Below the pieces are notes generated by a model. The model saw only the letters and a program-made list of their open reading frames with translations. It searched no databases and was not told where the DNA came from. Shown one piece after another: positions 62,555 to 64,000 of a DNA stretch of 64,000 nucleotides. Positions within the stretch are counted from its first letter, which is position 1, and the number at the start of each line of letters is the position of its first letter. Origin of the DNA: CBDFHJ01 sp965247635 (GTDB lineage Bacteria; Chloroflexota; Dehalococcoidia; Lucifugimonadales; Australimonadaceae); contig CBDFHJ010000008.1 in assembly GCA_965247635.1 (NCBI GenBank), forward strand, positions 1 to 64,000, written 5' to 3'. The translations under genes and the position numbers were made by a program.

Positions 62555-63124
62555 TCACTCTCCGCTCAGCGCGGTACACCAAGGGTCCTGCTCTTCTGCT
62601 AGCACGCTGGTGTCGCACCAGGCCAGGGGTGCAGTCACTAAGAGGTTCCCCTCCGCGTCATACACAGCCACGGTCACGAGCTCTGGCCCCACTAGCTTTT
62701 TGTTAATGATTCGGTCCGTATTCCAGTTCACAGCGAATGCACCGAGCTCGTTCGTCGTAGCAGGGGAGGGATCGACTAGGTAGCTGATATCGGTTACTGC
62801 TCCGAGAAAGGCGATATGGAGTCCGAGGATCTCATTGGGCGGAAAACCGGCGCCCATGATAAGTACCGATTGTCTGCGCTCAAAAGGCAGCACCTGCGTC
62901 TTGTTCGGTCCGATGAGCACGACCGAAGGCTTCAGTTCTTCTTCTGTTGTGGTTAAAGCAGCCTGAGCCTCCAAAGCAGGCGGCGCTTCGTCCGCGTCAC
63001 TCGATTCCGCTAATAGGCTAACCGCTGATAAAGGGACAACTACCGCCAGCAGAATTAGAATGCCTACGACCGCGGCGACTCTAACGTTACCGGCCAAGCG
63101 GTGGACGGGCCCTCGATATCTCAT
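62555..63124 (-). CDS. Secreted or membrane-anchored protein of unknown function
   Basis: The 189-residue protein has a positively charged N terminus and one hydrophobic helix (VAAVVGILILLAVVVPLSAV). An Ala/Glu-rich spacer and an Ig-like beta domain follow (VVLIGPNKTQVLPFERRQSV, MGAGFPPNEILGLHI). A Cys pair near the end could form a disulfide. It resembles an extracellular carbohydrate- or surface-layer-associated module, but no named family is certain. Confidence 0.6.
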   Translation of the reverse strand: MRYRGPVHRLAGNVRVAAVVGILILLAVVVPLSAVSLLAESSDADEAPPALEAQAALTTTEEELKPSVVLIGPNKTQVLPFERRQSVLIMGAGFPPNEILGLHIAFLGAVTDISYLVDPSPATTNELGAFAVNWNTDRIINKKLVGPELVTVAVYDAEGNLLVTAPLAWCDTSVLAEEQDPWCTALSGE

Positions 63125-63531
63125 TTGCGCATACCTCCTGTAGTTACATATCCCCGTCTGAAGCCTTAGTCTAGCATGGCGAACGCGATACGGAAGGTGC
63201 CTTCGTCACCACGGGCAGTAGCCTTCTTCAACCTGACGCGAATTGCTCTGTTCCGACCAGCAACGTTATGGATGTTGCCAGCTTAGCTGAGACCAGGGCT
63301 ATCGTTTTCGCCTCCTCTGACAGCTGCAACTTTAATCTTTGCCTGCTAGGACTGCAAGAATGCGCGCCTAGCCGTGACGGCTAGAGTTGCCATGGCAGGC
63401 CCACAAACCCGGGCTCCAGCGTTGGTCTAGCATCCCGTTGCGGTCCCGCAACTTGTGAGCGCTCATGGCCAATTCCTCTTAAAGGTGGCATTGAGCAGTG
63501 CCCGCGGAGTAACCGCGCAGTGATGTCCCAC
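63125..63531. other. Intergenic, no gene supported
   Basis: This lies between the secreted protein and IS copy I. A short palindrome GCCTAGCCGTGACGGCTAG is near 63367. I see nothing else. Confidence 0.45.
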
Positions 63532-64000
63532 GAGGTTACGTCAATAGGTGTGTAAACGACATCAGGCGGCGACCTTCTCAGCCGTTGATTCAATGGCGAT
63601 TCCATCCGCATACTGTGCACCGAGGTAGACGTCTTCGATCAACTCAGGGGCCTTCAGACGCCTGAAGCGCTGTTCGGCGACCATCAACATTTTCCAGATC
63701 ACCGCTATCGCCCGATCGACCCTCTTGTAGCGCTTGGCGGCATCGGTCCGAAGCCTGAGGGCCGCGAAGGGTGATTCTACCGGGTTCGTCGTGCGAAGGT
63801 GCCCCCAGTGCTCCTTTGGGAAGTCATAGAAGGTGACCATGCGGTCCCAGTCCCGCTCCAAGGCCTCTGAGGCCGCCTCGTAGGAATGGTCGCCGCACCA
63901 CCTGGTGAACACCGTCCTGAGCCGCTCAGCCTCTGTCCGAGTCGGCGCGTAGGGGATAGTACGCAGCATGAGCTTGGCCTGGTCCTGTTGTCGCTTTGGA
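63532..64000 (-). mobile_element. IS256-family element, copy I (partial, cut by window end)
   Basis: The right inverted repeat GAGGTTACGTCAATAGG is present at 63532. The other end is outside the window. The left flank is TGTCCCAC. Confidence 0.95.
63562..64000 (-). CDS. IS256-family transposase, C-terminal part
   Basis: The last 145 or so residues are visible, with Thr289 and the catalytic TTNPVE motif. Whether it carries the 33-bp deletion cannot be seen. Confidence 0.92.
   Translation of the reverse strand, partial: PKRQQDQAKLMLRTIPYAPTRTEAERLRTVFTRWCGDHSYEAASEALERDWDRMVTFYDFPKEHWGHLRTTNPVESPFAALRLRTDAAKRYKRVDRAIAVIWKMLMVAEQRFRRLKAPELIEDVYLGAQYADGIAIESTAEKVAA

Overview
The window is GC-rich bacterial DNA. 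The gene mix suggests a free-living or host-associated Chloroflexota, possibly a SAR202 or Dehalococcoidia relative. Pointers are two luciferase-like (F420/FMN-type) oxidoreductases, a PPOX-class flavoenzyme, lipoproteins with Thr/Pro-rich linkers, a Rieske dioxygenase beside a tripartite tricarboxylate transporter, and amidohydrolases. This assignment is inference; there is no rRNA gene, and the only RNA gene I can support is tRNA-Glu(TTC).

The dominant feature is one IS256-family element present nine times (seven complete copies, two cut by the window edges), about 17% of the sequence. Complete copies are 1368 bp, or 1335 bp in a deletion form, and start GAGG. Only two complete copies (1724-3091 and 54197-55564) have an 8-bp target duplication. 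The other five have unrelated flanks, and several sit at the broken ends of genes, so the window looks like blocks joined through IS copies.

Layout: 1-4.8 kb, a peptide-type ABC solute-binding protein gene split by an IS, whose start region is repeated 24 times in tandem. 5-16 kb, amidase, membrane PAS protein, heterodimeric ABC exporter, acetyltransferase, PPOX flavoprotein, histidine phosphatase, endonuclease III-like glycosylase and amidohydrolase. 17-21 kb, P-loop ATPase, luciferase-like oxidoreductase, argC, tRNA-Glu. 21.2-23.7 kb, a possible small island between direct repeats of the tRNA 3' end, with a nuclease-like gene carrying a C13 tract. 23.8-30.5 kb, second luciferase-like enzyme, DUF1801, two VOC proteins, acetyltransferase, a decapitated dienelactone hydrolase and a DEAD-box helicase.

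33-41 kb is the metabolic centrepiece: a compact operon for phosphonate synthesis. It encodes PEP mutase fused to a nucleotidyltransferase, split phosphonopyruvate decarboxylase, a phosphonoacetate hydrolase-like enzyme, an aminoethylphosphonate transaminase-like enzyme and a cytidylyltransferase. A CDP-alcohol phosphatidyltransferase and a methyltransferase lie nearby. Together they could make 2-aminoethylphosphonate, activate it as CMP-AEP and attach it to a lipid.

41-64 kb holds a two-domain M16 peptidase, a lipoprotein esterase, DUF1059, a histidine kinase beside a ruined response-regulator/FAD oxidoreductase gene, a TelA-like protein, a cysteine synthase, tctCAB, Rieske dioxygenase alpha and beta subunits, and secreted or hypothetical proteins.
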